Positions 8,482 to 16,866 of a stretch of 64,000 nucleotides of DNA are shown one piece after another. The stretch covers positions 38,810 to 102,809 of the forward strand of contig CAZHEH010000006.1 of the NCBI GenBank assembly GCA_964531695.1, written 5' to 3'. A model generated the notes under the pieces. It ran no database searches, was not told the origin of the DNA, and saw nothing but the letters and a program-made list of their open reading frames with translations. A program made the translations under genes and the position numbers. The stretch comes from JAGXKT01 sp964531695. GTDB taxonomy: Bacteria; Planctomycetota; Phycisphaerae; SM23-33. Within the stretch, counting starts at the first letter, position 1; the number at the start of each line of letters is the position of its first letter.

Positions 8482-8961
8482 ATGAGGCACCGAAACATTG
8501 CAGGCATTGCTGTTGTCGCGGCCGCGCTGCTGCCGCTCGGCCTGGCGGGCTGCCGCGACGGCAACGCTGAAGGCGGGGCCCACAAGGTTCCACACCTGAC
8601 CAGCGCCGAGGAGTTCGACCAGAAGGTCCGCCAGGCGGAAGGCCCGGTCCTGGTGGATTTCTACAGGGACAACTGCGGCCCCTGCGAGCGGCTCGCCCCG
8701 CGGATCGCCAAGCTGCACGAGGAATACCAGGGAAAGGCGGCCGTCTACAAGGTCCACAACCGCAAGGGCCGCGAGATCGTCAGCCAGTTCGGCATCCGCG
8801 GCTTCCCGACGGTCATCCTGTTCCACGACGGGCAATCGGTACGGCGCTGGGATGGCTTCCCTACCAAGCCGGCAGAACAGGATGCCACCGTGGCTTCATA
8901 CCGCGCCGCGATTGATTCCTTACTGAGGACGCAACCCCAAACACAGGGAGCCGATTCATGA
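8482..8961 (+). CDS. Thioredoxin-fold lipoprotein
   Basis: 159 residues. The N-terminus is a lipoprotein signal (hydrophobic 6-20, lipobox LAGC with Cys24), so the protein should be anchored to a membrane facing the periplasm. The thioredoxin domain (about 36-150) has the active site CGPC (65-68) and the cis-proline loop GFPT. It is a likely thiol reductant for periplasmic partners. The start at 8482 has a strong AAGGGAG site (8470-8476); an in-frame upstream codon would lack the signal. The stop overlaps the tpx start by four bases (ATGA), so the two are coupled. Confidence 0.88.
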   Translation: MRHRNIAGIAVVAAALLPLGLAGCRDGNAEGGAHKVPHLTSAEEFDQKVRQAEGPVLVDFYRDNCGPCERLAPRIAKLHEEYQGKAAVYKVHNRKGREIVSQFGIRGFPTVILFHDGQSVRRWDGFPTKPAEQDATVASYRAAIDSLLRTQPQTQGADS

Positions 8962-9473
8962 CCGAACGAAACGAAACCGTCACGTTTCAGGGCAACCCGT
9001 TGACCTTGGTGGGCCACGAGCTGAAGGCCGAGGACCCCGCCCCCGACGCGACGCTGCTGGACAACGAGCTGAACGAGGTTACGCTGTCCGGGCACGCCGG
9101 CGGCGTGCGGGTCCTGGTGGCCGTGCCGTCGCTGGATACTTCCGTCTGCGACGCCGAGGCCCGGCGCTTCAACGAGGAGGCGGGCAAGCTCGGCGGCGAC
9201 GTGAAGGTGCTGGTGATCTCGATGGACCTGCCCTTCGCCCAAGCCCGCTGGTGCGGCGCGGCGGGCATCGAGCACGTGCAGACGCTGTCGGACCATCGAG
9301 ACGCATCATTCGGCGAGGCCTACGGCGTGCTGATCAAGGAGCTGCGGCTGCTGGCGCGGTCGATCTTCGTCGTCGGGCCCGACGACAAGGTCAAATACGT
9401 TCAACTGGTCAATGAAATGACGGATGAGCCGGACTACGACGAGGTCCTCGCGGCCGTGCGGGCCCTGATGTGA
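8958..9473 (+). CDS. tpx: Thiol peroxidase (atypical 2-Cys peroxiredoxin)
   Basis: 171 residues, the family length. Reduces hydrogen and alkyl peroxides. The peroxidatic cysteine is Cys64 in PSLDTSVCD and the resolving cysteine is Cys99 in DLPFAQARWC, at the spacing known for Tpx. Thioredoxin is the usual electron donor. However, the adjacent thioredoxin gene encodes an exported lipoprotein while Tpx has no signal, so the pair may not be direct partners. Translation is coupled by an ATGA overlap. Confidence 0.95.
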   Translation: MTERNETVTFQGNPLTLVGHELKAEDPAPDATLLDNELNEVTLSGHAGGVRVLVAVPSLDTSVCDAEARRFNEEAGKLGGDVKVLVISMDLPFAQARWCGAAGIEHVQTLSDHRDASFGEAYGVLIKELRLLARSIFVVGPDDKVKYVQLVNEMTDEPDYDEVLAAVRALM

Positions 9474-9504
9474 CCTCGAACTTGCCTGGAAAGGAATGAC
9501 GAAA

Positions 9505-10005
9505 ATGATCCAGCCCAAGGTTCAGGATTCGATCAACAACCAGATCAACGCGGAGACGTACTCGGCCTACATGTACTGGTCGATGGCGGCGTACTTCGAG
9601 GCGGAGGATCTGCCGGGCTTCGCGGCGTGGATGAAGGCCCAGGCGGCGGAGGAGATGGGCCACGCCGCGAAGTTCTTCGGCTACCTCAACGAGCGTGGCG
9701 GTCGTGTGAAGCTCACGGCCGTCGAGGGCCCGCCGACGGAGTGGGACTCGCCGCTGGCGGCGTTCGAGGCGGTCTACGAGCACGAGCAGAAGGTCACCGC
9801 GCTGATCCACGCGATGATGGACCTGGCCATCGGCGAGAACGACCACGCGACGGTGAGCTTCCTGAAGTGGTTCGTCGACGAGCAGGTCGAGGAAGAGGCC
9901 AACGCCGAGGCGATCGTCCAGAAGCTCAAGCGCGTCCAGGACGCGCCCGGCGGGCTGTTCATGCTCGACCGCGAGCTGGGCGCGAGAGGCGCCGGCGGCG
10001 AGTAG
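9505..10005 (+). CDS. ftnA: Bacterial non-haem ferritin
   Basis: 166 residues. Stores iron as ferric mineral inside a 24-mer. All ferroxidase-site ligands of E. coli FtnA are in register: Glu17, Glu50, His53, Glu94, Glu126, Gln127 and Glu130. No haem-binding methionine context is seen, so this is FtnA rather than bacterioferritin. Two close ATGs exist; 9505 is preferred because the AAGGA site at 9491-9495 lies 9 bases upstream, whereas it directly abuts the ATG at 9496. It follows tpx by about 30 bases and is probably co-transcribed. Confidence 0.95.
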   Translation: MIQPKVQDSINNQINAETYSAYMYWSMAAYFEAEDLPGFAAWMKAQAAEEMGHAAKFFGYLNERGGRVKLTAVEGPPTEWDSPLAAFEAVYEHEQKVTALIHAMMDLAIGENDHATVSFLKWFVDEQVEEEANAEAIVQKLKRVQDAPGGLFMLDRELGARGAGGE

Positions 10006-10015
10006 CCGGCTACGC

Positions 10016-10106
10016 AACCACAGAGGGCATAGAGGAAGCGGAGGACATGGGGCGGCGTGCGTTGCTTGGCCGCGCCTGCCTCGGCGATCCTCTGTGCCCG
10101 TGGTGT
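10016..10106. repeat. Degenerate intergenic repeat with inverted arms (accacagaggg family)
   Basis: The left arm (10017-10036) reads accacagagggcatagagga. The right arm (10088-10106), read on the opposite strand, gives acaccacgggcacagagga. The arms are imperfect inverted copies around a 50-base core. A related element lies at 26627-26714 and a single arm at 29193-29219. It sits between ferritin and the ferritin-like gene. Confidence 0.5.
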
Positions 10107-10129
10107 GTCAGAGGCATCGGGAGAGCCCC

Positions 10130-10612
10130 ATGAGATTCAACGTCGACGAGGTCTTTGAGATCGCCCTTCAGATCGAGCGGAACGGGCAGAAGTTCTACCG
10201 GCGCGCGGCGGAGTTCGCGCCGGCCTCCACGGCCCGGTTTTTCGAGGGCCTGGCGGCGATGGAGGACGACCACGAGCAAACCTTCGCCGAGATGCGGCAG
10301 AATCTGACCGGCCGGGAGGAATCGCTGGCGGGCGACCCGCAGGGCTGGGGCGCGACGTACCTCCGCGCATTGGCCGAGGGGCGGATCTTCGACTACCAGT
10401 CGGATCCGTCGGCCTCGCTGAGCGGGGCCGAAGATGTCGAGGAGGTGCTGCGGCAGGCGATCGAGCTGGAGAAGGACTCGATCTTCTTCTACCTCGGGCT
10501 CAAGCAGCTCGTGCCGGATGAGCCGGGCAAGGCCCGAGTCGACGAGATCATCGAGCAGGAAATGAGCCACATCGCCACGCTGCATGAGCGTTTGACCGGG
10601 GAAGGCGCCTGA
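10130..10612 (+). CDS. Ferritin-like / rubrerythrin-domain protein
   Basis: 160 residues, all helical, of the rubrerythrin-like four-helix family without a rubredoxin tail. Diiron-type residues are visible: Glu10/Glu16 in the first helix, EDDH (45-48; E-x-x-H), the ELEKDSIFFY helix and a final E-x-x-x-SH element (EQEMSHIATL). Such proteins act as peroxidases or iron handlers, but the exact reaction is unknown. The ATG at 10130 has a GGGAGA site. It closes the redox/metal group and is separated from ferritin by a degenerate repeat, so co-transcription is uncertain. Confidence 0.8.
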   Translation: MRFNVDEVFEIALQIERNGQKFYRRAAEFAPASTARFFEGLAAMEDDHEQTFAEMRQNLTGREESLAGDPQGWGATYLRALAEGRIFDYQSDPSASLSGAEDVEEVLRQAIELEKDSIFFYLGLKQLVPDEPGKARVDEIIEQEMSHIATLHERLTGEGA

Positions 10613-10634
10613 GCCCGAGGGACCGAAGGGCGGC

Positions 10635-10709
10635 TGTTCGACGCTCGACGTTCTCGGCGTTCGACGTCGAGCGCGGCGCGTGGAACGTCGAACACCGAAC
10701 GTCGTACAC
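10635..10709. repeat. Degenerate intergenic repeat (ttcgacgttcg family)
   Basis: Left arm 10635-10673 is a loose tandem of ttcgacg(t/c)tcgacg units. Right arm 10679-10709, on the opposite strand, reads gtgtacgacgttcggtgttc and so mirrors it. A second element of the family is at 63828-63907. Confidence 0.5.
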
Positions 10710-10787
10710 CGCATTTCGTACCTTCCGCCGGTCCGGGCTCGTCGCGTTGCTCGAACTTCATCCTGCGCCAGTGGCCTGCGGACGTGC

Positions 10788-10817
10788 TTGCTTACGCCGC
10801 CTTCCGCAGTGTAGAAA
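10788..10817 (+). promoter_or_regulatory. Promoter of the zinc-ribbon/propeller gene
   Basis: TTGCTT (10788-10793), 18 bases, TAGAAA (10812-10817). It fits the local TTGC-type consensus and lies about 140 bases before the start codon. Confidence 0.4.
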
Positions 10818-10957
10818 CAACCGTACGGCGCGGGGATTCCGGCCGATGTGTAAAGGGGTGACCGGCCGCTGACGCCGCAGGGAGGCAAGCGCTGTTTCGC
10901 CCGGTAGCGATACCGGTGGCGGACCCGCCGACGCACACCCGCGAGGAACACGCCCGG

Positions 10958-13543
10958 ATGGTGATCGAAGGACGCTGCGACCGCTGCCAGAGCCCGTACC
11001 GCGTCGACGAGGCGTTGGTCGGTCGCCGCGCTCGTTGCGATGCCTGCGGGAACCAGTTCGTGGTGGCAGCTTCCACCCCGCCGGCCGCGGGCACACCGGC
11101 CGGGCCCGCGCCGGCAACTGAGCAGTTCAGGCCGCCCTCGCCGCCGCAGCAGGCGGGCGATCCGCACCAAGCCCGACACGTCGAAGCGCTGGACCTCCTC
11201 GCCGCGGAGGCCGGGCCGTCCCGGCGCGCCGATCGGCCGGGCCGCCCGGTGCCCTGGCGGCTGGTCATCGGGACGTTCGTGTTCGCGTGCCTCGCCACGG
11301 CCGCCGTGACGTACGTGCTTTGGGGGCGGGAGCCGGCAGCGGATGAGGGCACCGGCGGGGACCGCTCCGCTGCACGCGCCGAGACGCCCCGCACCCCGCC
11401 CGAGACGCGGCCCGGCCAGGACGAGCCGCTTGCCCTCCGCGACGACAAGCCGCGCCCCAAGGGCGGCGGTAAGCCCACGGAGTCCCCCGAGCAGCCCACG
11501 AAGCGCGCCGCCACGCGGCCGGGCGCGGAGGCCCCCGCGACTCGGCCAACGCCGCCGAAGCCGCCGACCCCCGCGCCGGCCCCACGCCCGAAGCGGCCCG
11601 CTCGCGAGGTGGACTGGTTCACGCGAATCGTCCACCCCGTCACCGGCGGTGAGCACATGGTCGCGGCGAAGGTTGGCCACAGCGGCACGACCGCCGAGCT
11701 GTGGCGGATCCAGCCGAGGCGGCAGCTCAAGATCCTCAAGCTGCCGGCCGGCACGAACGACTTCGCCCTGAGCCCCAGCGGCGACCGGCTCGCGGCCGTG
11801 GGCGGCACCCCCCGCCAGGTCCGGGTGTACTCCTTCGCCAAGGGCGGGGAGCCGGCGGCCACCTGGCGAGCCGGCACGGAGCGAATGCACAAGCTGCTGG
11901 GTTTCGCGGGCGAGAGCCGTGTCGTCATGCGCCGCTGGACGCCGCTGGGGACCATGCTGGAGATCTACGACGCCGAGAAGGGCGAGCTGCTGTCCGAAGG
12001 CCCGCTGCGCAGCGGCGCCGGTGACGCGATGGCTGTGTCTCCCGATGGAACGACGGCCGCGTTTCTCGCCGTCAACGGCGACGCACCGTCGCTGCTGTTG
12101 TACGACCTGGACGGAGGGGGCCTGAAGTCCCGCGAGGCCTTGCCGGGCATCGGCGCGGGCGCCGCGTTCCGGGCGGGCGGAGTGGCTTTCCGCTCCGACG
12201 GGGAGCGGCTGGCCTCGCTGTATTCCGTCAACGGGCGTTGGCATGTGGCCGTGCATGTCGGCTCGACCGGCCAGGTCCTCCGCACGATGCCCGTGGACCT
12301 CGGCGGCGCCCGCCCGATCGACCCGCCGGCCGGCGGCGGCAGCGTGTTCGACTGGGTCGGCGATGCCGGCTGGCTGGCGTTCGGTCAGGTCGTGATCGGC
12401 CGCAAGACCGGCCGGGCGCTCCAGCGCGTCTACGATCGGGCGCCGGCGGCGCAGATCGTGCTGGACGACCGAACTGTGCTGCTCGTCACGGGCACGCGGC
12501 ATCGCTCCGACCTCGAGCTCGTGCGGCTGGACGGGGCCGGCCTCGCCGACGCCGCCCGCGAGGCCCATGCCGACTTGGTCCCCGTCGTCGAGCCGCCGCC
12601 GCTGGGCGATCCCTGGCGTGCCGCTCGGCCGGACGCTCCGTATCGCGGGCCGGTGCGGTGGACGTCGTGCGTGGACCCGGCGGCCGACGCGATGGACCTC
12701 GAACCGGTGGACATCGCCCTGGACCCGCCCGCGGACGCGTCCGTGCAGGTGGCGTTCGCCGCGGCGGTGCCGCGGGCGGCCGTGCTGCGATACCCGCGGG
12801 TCCAGCCCGCTCGCCCGCCGGAGCGGATCGGCGGACCTGCCCCGACGCTGGCGGTCTACGATCTGGCCACGGGCGATCGGCTCGGCCGGTTCGCCGTGCC
12901 GAGCTATGCCAAGCTGCTAGCCGTATCGCCCGACGGGTCTCGCGTGCTGACCGGCTCGCCGGGCGATTTCGGGCCGAAGCTCGTTCGGTTGGACCTGTGG
13001 TCGCTCCCCGAGGGGGCTCACCTGGCGGGCTGGGAGCCGAGCGGGGCACGCAGCGGTGCGGACGTGGTTTGGGCCCGCTTCATGACCGACGACCGCGTCC
13101 TGACGCTCAGCCGCAACGTGCTGGACTGCTGGTCCATCGAGCAGGAGCGGTCCCTCTGGGCCGTGGGGGGGATCGGTGGCATGCCCGTGCTGACCCCCGG
13201 CCGGAATTACGTCATCTGCCGGACGATGACGTACCTGCGTGTCTTCTCCACGCGAAGCGGCTACCACCGCGGCGACCTGGACACCCCTCCCGGACGCACG
13301 CCCACGCTCGAGGCCGCCACTTTCTCCAGGGACGGCAGGACCCTCACGGGCATGCTGAACGTGGGCGCCGGGCCGCGGCCCGCGCGGTGGGACCTGCGAA
13401 CCGGCCGGCGGATCGAAGACCCCGCGCCAGAGCCGCCCGACGCCGACCGCCTGCCGGACGGGCCTCGTCCGCTGGATTGGCGGCTCGTCGAACGCGACGG
13501 CCGGCTCCACCTGACGGGCCAACCGGCGGATTCGGCCGACTGA
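10958..13543 (+). CDS. Membrane-anchored MJ0042 zinc-ribbon protein with a beta-propeller-like C-terminal region
   Basis: 861 residues, family not further recognised. Residues 1-40 form an MJ0042-type zinc ribbon (CDRC...CDAC, residues 7-10 and 26-29), followed by a Pro/Ala linker, one membrane helix (about 107-125) and another Pro/Thr/Arg-rich linker of about 85 residues. The remaining 600 residues contain WD40-like blades such as FALSPSGDRLAAVGG, MAVSPDGTTAA and LLAVSPDGSRVLTGSPGD. The layout implies a cytoplasmic zinc ribbon with a propeller on the other side of the membrane, probably a protein-interaction scaffold. The ATG at 10958 has a GAGGAA site; a GTG at 10916 would add 14 residues. 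Confidence 0.7.
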   Translation: MVIEGRCDRCQSPYRVDEALVGRRARCDACGNQFVVAASTPPAAGTPAGPAPATEQFRPPSPPQQAGDPHQARHVEALDLLAAEAGPSRRADRPGRPVPWRLVIGTFVFACLATAAVTYVLWGREPAADEGTGGDRSAARAETPRTPPETRPGQDEPLALRDDKPRPKGGGKPTESPEQPTKRAATRPGAEAPATRPTPPKPPTPAPAPRPKRPAREVDWFTRIVHPVTGGEHMVAAKVGHSGTTAELWRIQPRRQLKILKLPAGTNDFALSPSGDRLAAVGGTPRQVRVYSFAKGGEPAATWRAGTERMHKLLGFAGESRVVMRRWTPLGTMLEIYDAEKGELLSEGPLRSGAGDAMAVSPDGTTAAFLAVNGDAPSLLLYDLDGGGLKSREALPGIGAGAAFRAGGVAFRSDGERLASLYSVNGRWHVAVHVGSTGQVLRTMPVDLGGARPIDPPAGGGSVFDWVGDAGWLAFGQVVIGRKTGRALQRVYDRAPAAQIVLDDRTVLLVTGTRHRSDLELVRLDGAGLADAAREAHADLVPVVEPPPLGDPWRAARPDAPYRGPVRWTSCVDPAADAMDLEPVDIALDPPADASVQVAFAAAVPRAAVLRYPRVQPARPPERIGGPAPTLAVYDLATGDRLGRFAVPSYAKLLAVSPDGSRVLTGSPGDFGPKLVRLDLWSLPEGAHLAGWEPSGARSGADVVWARFMTDDRVLTLSRNVLDCWSIEQERSLWAVGGIGGMPVLTPGRNYVICRTMTYLRVFSTRSGYHRGDLDTPPGRTPTLEAATFSRDGRTLTGMLNVGAGPRPARWDLRTGRRIEDPAPEPPDADRLPDGPRPLDWRLVERDGRLHLTGQPADSAD

Positions 13544-13654
13544 CGCGCTCCGCGCGAACGTACAATACGAAACAGCGTCCAATTCCGTGCCGAATTACTC
13601 CATAGGGCGGCCCGCGCGCTCACGCCGCGGGGCCGTCCGCTGAAAGGGCAAGCC

Positions 13655-14524
13655 ATGAAGAAGCCAGCGATTGCCGCCGCCTGGGTGCCGGCCGTGCTCG
13701 TGCTGCTCTGGCAAGGCGCGCCGGGAGGCGCTGACGAAGGCCCCGAGGCCGTTTACTACCGCGTTACTTACGACGACGGGACCAGCCGCGATCTCGCCGG
13801 CGTGCCCGATACCGACGAGGGCATCGAGCGGGTCGTCCGCATTGAGCGTCACGCCACCGGTTACCGGACCCATGAGGTGCTCTCGACCGGCCGGACGACC
13901 CTGACCGTGAGCAACGCCAAGCGGACCGTCCGCCGCGAGATGGAGTGGAACGGCGCGGAGTGGGTGAAGATCGAGCCGGACGAAGCGGGGGCGGCCGGGG
14001 CCGCGGACCTCGCCGGGGAGGTCGAGTTCGTCGTTGAGGATCCGCGCCGGCTGCGGCATGTCGTGGCGGGCCTGGAGCTGCGCGTGGAGCAGCTCAGCAA
14101 GGGCGTCTCGCGAGCCGAGGCGTCGCTGAAGGAGGCCGTCGGCACGCCGGACGAGCCGGCCGCCCGCGCCACGCTGGACGCGCTGCGCCGGGACCTTGGC
14201 GAGTGCCGCGACGTGTTGGACGAGTACGAGCAGCGGCTGCGGGCGGCCCAGTCTCTCCCGCCGGCGGTGGACGCCGGCGACGGAGATCCGGAGGCCCGCC
14301 GCCTGGAGCGCCGCCTCCGAGAGCTGCGCGGCCGTCTGGCGTTGTTCGAGCTGGCGACGGTCGACGCCGAGGGCGAGCTGTTCGCCGCGGCCGGCACGGG
14401 CGACGCCCACGCGGCGCGGTGGGACCTGGAGGCGATCCGCGGCATCCGCGAGGCCCTGGAGGCGGAGATCGCCGCCACCGAGGCCCGCCTGGCCAAGTTG
14501 CACGGGCCGGCCGGGCCGGAATGA
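13655..14524 (+). CDS. Secreted coiled-coil protein of unknown function
   Basis: 289 residues. An N-terminal signal peptide (about 1-26, cleavage near GGA-DEG) leads into a beta-rich part (30-110), then a long, charged heptad-like helical region (about 130-285) rich in Ala, Glu, Arg and Leu. This looks like a periplasmic coiled coil. The first domain contains YYRVTYDDGTSRDLAG, which does not point to a named family I recognise. An AAAGGG ribosome site precedes the ATG. It lies between the zinc-ribbon/propeller gene and another unknown gene, all on the same strand; a local group function is possible but unproven. Confidence 0.65.
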   Translation: MKKPAIAAAWVPAVLVLLWQGAPGGADEGPEAVYYRVTYDDGTSRDLAGVPDTDEGIERVVRIERHATGYRTHEVLSTGRTTLTVSNAKRTVRREMEWNGAEWVKIEPDEAGAAGAADLAGEVEFVVEDPRRLRHVVAGLELRVEQLSKGVSRAEASLKEAVGTPDEPAARATLDALRRDLGECRDVLDEYEQRLRAAQSLPPAVDAGDGDPEARRLERRLRELRGRLALFELATVDAEGELFAAAGTGDAHAARWDLEAIRGIREALEAEIAATEARLAKLHGPAGPE

Positions 14525-14543
14525 CCGCCGGCGACCGGACACG

Positions 14544-14572
14544 TTGCATTGCCGGCGCCGCGGCACTATGCT
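14544..14572 (+). promoter_or_regulatory. Promoter of the 14619 gene
   Basis: TTGCAT (14544-14549), exactly 17 bases, TATGCT (14567-14572). Among the better matches to the local consensus; transcription would start near 14579, 40 bases before the ATG. Confidence 0.5.
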
Positions 14573-14618
14573 CGTGATCTGCAAGGGCCCGGCGCCTCGG
14601 GCCCGGTGAGGGACGTTC

Positions 14619-15359
14619 ATGGACTACCGTGGCATCGCAGACGACTTCTTTGTGAACCTGGACATCCGCACCACGCTCGGCCTGCCCCGCGGGCGCGAGA
14701 GCGTGCTGCATTTCTTCGAAGCGCTCCAGCGCGACTTTCCGTCGATGACGGGGTTCTTCGAGCGAGAGACGGGCGAGTACGTACTGGAGGGCGACCGCAG
14801 CAGCGGTTGCTACCGGTGGCTTGAGCTGATGCGGAACAACCTCGCGGCCGGGTACTTCAATCCGCCCGAACTCGACAACGCTTACGAGCTGCACCGCTGG
14901 CTGCTGGACCGCAGCGTGTATTACCTCGGGCTCAGCGGGCTGGACATCGAGTGCCTCGATGTCCTGTACGGCTTCAACCTGGACTACTCGGGCAACCGCG
15001 ACGCGATCGTTGCCGACGCGGTCCTCGGCGGCTCGCCGCTGTCCGCCGTCGCGGGCGATGAGTCCGTGCGTTGCGTCGAGTGCGAGCCGAGCGTTGTGGT
15101 CGCGCTCGACGAGGGCTGCTACTGCCAGGCCCGCGTCCACCTCGAGACGCGCTCCAGCAGCTACCAGGTCCGCACGGGCGAGTACTCCGACGAGCCGATC
15201 AGCGTCTATCTCACGGTGCGCCAGTATCCGCGTCCGGGCGAGACGTTCGACGCCAAGGCCGCGTTCGCCAGGCAGTGCGAACTGTGCGAGGATATGGCCG
15301 CGATGCACCTCATCCCCAACGTGGTTCAGCCCATTTCCGCCGCGATCGCATCTGCTTAA
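14619..15359 (+). CDS. Conserved hypothetical protein, 246 residues
   Basis: Soluble mixed alpha/beta protein without signal peptide or membrane helix. It begins MDYRGIADDFFVNLDI and has a helical first half. The second half is beta-rich with several cysteines (CVEC near 153-156, a CYC element near 168-170 and CELC near 222-225) and a run resembling a ligand-binding sandwich. The paired cysteines could hold a metal but are not spaced as a classical zinc ribbon. I do not recognise a characterised family. A GAGGGA site precedes the ATG and the gene has its own promoter. Confidence 0.65.
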   Translation: MDYRGIADDFFVNLDIRTTLGLPRGRESVLHFFEALQRDFPSMTGFFERETGEYVLEGDRSSGCYRWLELMRNNLAAGYFNPPELDNAYELHRWLLDRSVYYLGLSGLDIECLDVLYGFNLDYSGNRDAIVADAVLGGSPLSAVAGDESVRCVECEPSVVVALDEGCYCQARVHLETRSSSYQVRTGEYSDEPISVYLTVRQYPRPGETFDAKAAFARQCELCEDMAAMHLIPNVVQPISAAIASA

Positions 15360-15804
15360 CCACGATCGGGTCCGCTTCGATGCCGCCATCCGTCAAGGCA
15401 ACGTCGCGATGTGCGCAAAAAAATGGCGGGCCCGTCGCGGGGGGGGACGACAGGCTCCGCCTGGTATTCGGACCGGCCGGGGGGAACCGGTCCGAAAAGG
15501 GGGACCAAATTTCAGAGAGCATGGATTACCAGCAACACCGTAGATAATCAATCCATCTCTGCGTCGTATTATAGCATCGCTAAGACTCCGTGCAAGGCCA
15601 GTTCAGGCGATCACCCTATTTTTTTGCGGCCCTCTCGACAAGCCGGCGGGGGGCGGGCGCGTTCTTAAGCCCTTGTAAAATCGACCTTAGCCATGCCGTG
15701 TCCTCGGGGTCGCAGGTGGGGCGGGAGGCGAGCGAATGATTTTTTCGGATTCGTCGACATTTTGCTGCCGCCGCCGCGCTCCGGCGAGACACGGGCGGCC
15801 GGTG
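15360..15804. other. Long intergenic region with a strong hairpin and an AT-richer island
   Basis: About 450 bases with no convincing gene on either strand. A perfect 10-base stem is formed by 15467-15476 (ttcggaccgg) and 15487-15496 (ccggtccgaa) with a 10-base loop; no T-run follows, so it is not a standard terminator. A smaller caggctccgcctg hairpin is just upstream. From about 15520 to 15620 the base composition drops well below the surroundings. A non-coding RNA or regulatory leader is possible. Confidence 0.4.
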
Positions 15805-15833
15805 TTGCCTTGACGCCTCTCAACCGGCAGAAT
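15805..15833 (+). promoter_or_regulatory. Promoter of the 15860 gene
   Basis: TTGCCT (15805-15810), 17 bases, CAGAAT (15828-15833). Transcription would start near 15840, just before the AAGGAG ribosome site at 15847-15852. Confidence 0.45.
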
Positions 15834-15859
15834 GCAACACAGCCACAAGGAGCCCGAGT

Positions 15860-16831
15860 ATGCAATCCTCCGCACCGCCGCAGCGAAGTTCGTCCGGGGC
15901 GATGGTCACGGCCAACGTCATCGCGGCCGTCGTCCTCGCCATCGGCGGGGCGGGCGGTGCCGGCGCGTGGCTCGGCTTCGCGCGACAGGGGGGCTGGGTG
16001 AGCCCGGGCGACATCTTCGTCGCCTGCGTGCTGACGGCCGGGGGGTTCGCCGGCGCGTGGATCTGCGCGAGCATCGCCTACGTGCTCCATCGTCAGCGAC
16101 GCTTGAGCGAGATGCTCACGCGAATGTGGCGGCCCGCACCCGCCGGTGCGCCGCAAGCCCCCGTCGCGGCGAACGGCACGGCTGTTTCCGTCGTGCCGGG
16201 CACACCCGCGTGTTCCGCTTCGCCGCTGCGGGCGGAGCCGTACTCGCAGCCGGCTCAGCTCGCGCCTCAGCCGGCACCGCCATTGCAGCCCGAACCAGCG
16301 GCGGCACCGGAGGCGGTGGAGGGCGCGCGCCACACATCCGTGGCGAGGGCGCGTCGGCAGGCCGAAGACCTCATGGCCGTGGCGAACTTCGGCGACGCCG
16401 AGGCGGTCGCGCGGGACCTCGTCGAGTCGTACCCCGCGGACGAGGACGCCCGGCGGCTGCTCGAGCACGTCCATCGCGAGGGGAGGGCCTTCGCGATGGA
16501 GCAGCGACGGCGGCTCTACGACGAGGTCGACCGCATGGCCGGCTCGCATCGCTGGCGAGCGGCCGCGTCCGCCGCCCGGCGGCTGCTCGAGGACTACCCG
16601 AATTCCCAGGAGGCCGACCTCGTGGCGGAGAAGATGTCCACGCTGGAGGAAAACGCCCGGATGGAGGAGGCCCGCGAGTTGCGGGACCGCATTCGGGACA
16701 TGCTCCAGCGGCGTCGCTACGCCGAGGCCGTCACGCTGGCCGAGGACGTACTCGTCCGCTTCTCCGACACGCGGATGGCGGCGGAGCTGTGCGGCCAGAT
16801 GGACCGGCTCCGTCAACGAGCGGCCGAGTAG
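15860..16831 (+). CDS. Membrane protein with two N-terminal helices and a TPR-like helical tail
   Basis: 323 residues. Two membrane segments (about 15-40 and 48-75) are followed by a Pro/Ala-rich linker (about 90-155) and a helical domain (about 160-320). The helical domain has repeats of the type ARRLLEDYPNSQEADLVAEK and EDVLVRFSDTRMAAELCGQ, characteristic of tetratricopeptide-like pairs. It is probably an inner-membrane anchored assembly or scaffolding protein. A strong AAGGAG site precedes the ATG. purD follows after only 35 bases on the same strand, so the two may share a transcript, though no functional link is obvious. Confidence 0.7.
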   Translation: MQSSAPPQRSSSGAMVTANVIAAVVLAIGGAGGAGAWLGFARQGGWVSPGDIFVACVLTAGGFAGAWICASIAYVLHRQRRLSEMLTRMWRPAPAGAPQAPVAANGTAVSVVPGTPACSASPLRAEPYSQPAQLAPQPAPPLQPEPAAAPEAVEGARHTSVARARRQAEDLMAVANFGDAEAVARDLVESYPADEDARRLLEHVHREGRAFAMEQRRRLYDEVDRMAGSHRWRAAASAARRLLEDYPNSQEADLVAEKMSTLEENARMEEARELRDRIRDMLQRRRYAEAVTLAEDVLVRFSDTRMAAELCGQMDRLRQRAAE

Positions 16832-16866
16832 ACGGCTCACAGACCTCGCATGAAAGGACACACCCG

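Noticed and set aside
11350..11600. Pro/Arg/Thr-rich tract as a DNA repeat
   Set aside because: It is the in-frame linker of the zinc-ribbon/propeller protein and not an exact nucleotide repeat.
10010..12568. An 852-residue open frame on the minus strand across the ferritin-like and zinc-ribbon genes
   Set aside because: Low-complexity Arg/Gly/Ala translation opposite two well-supported genes; it also crosses a repeat element and a promoter.
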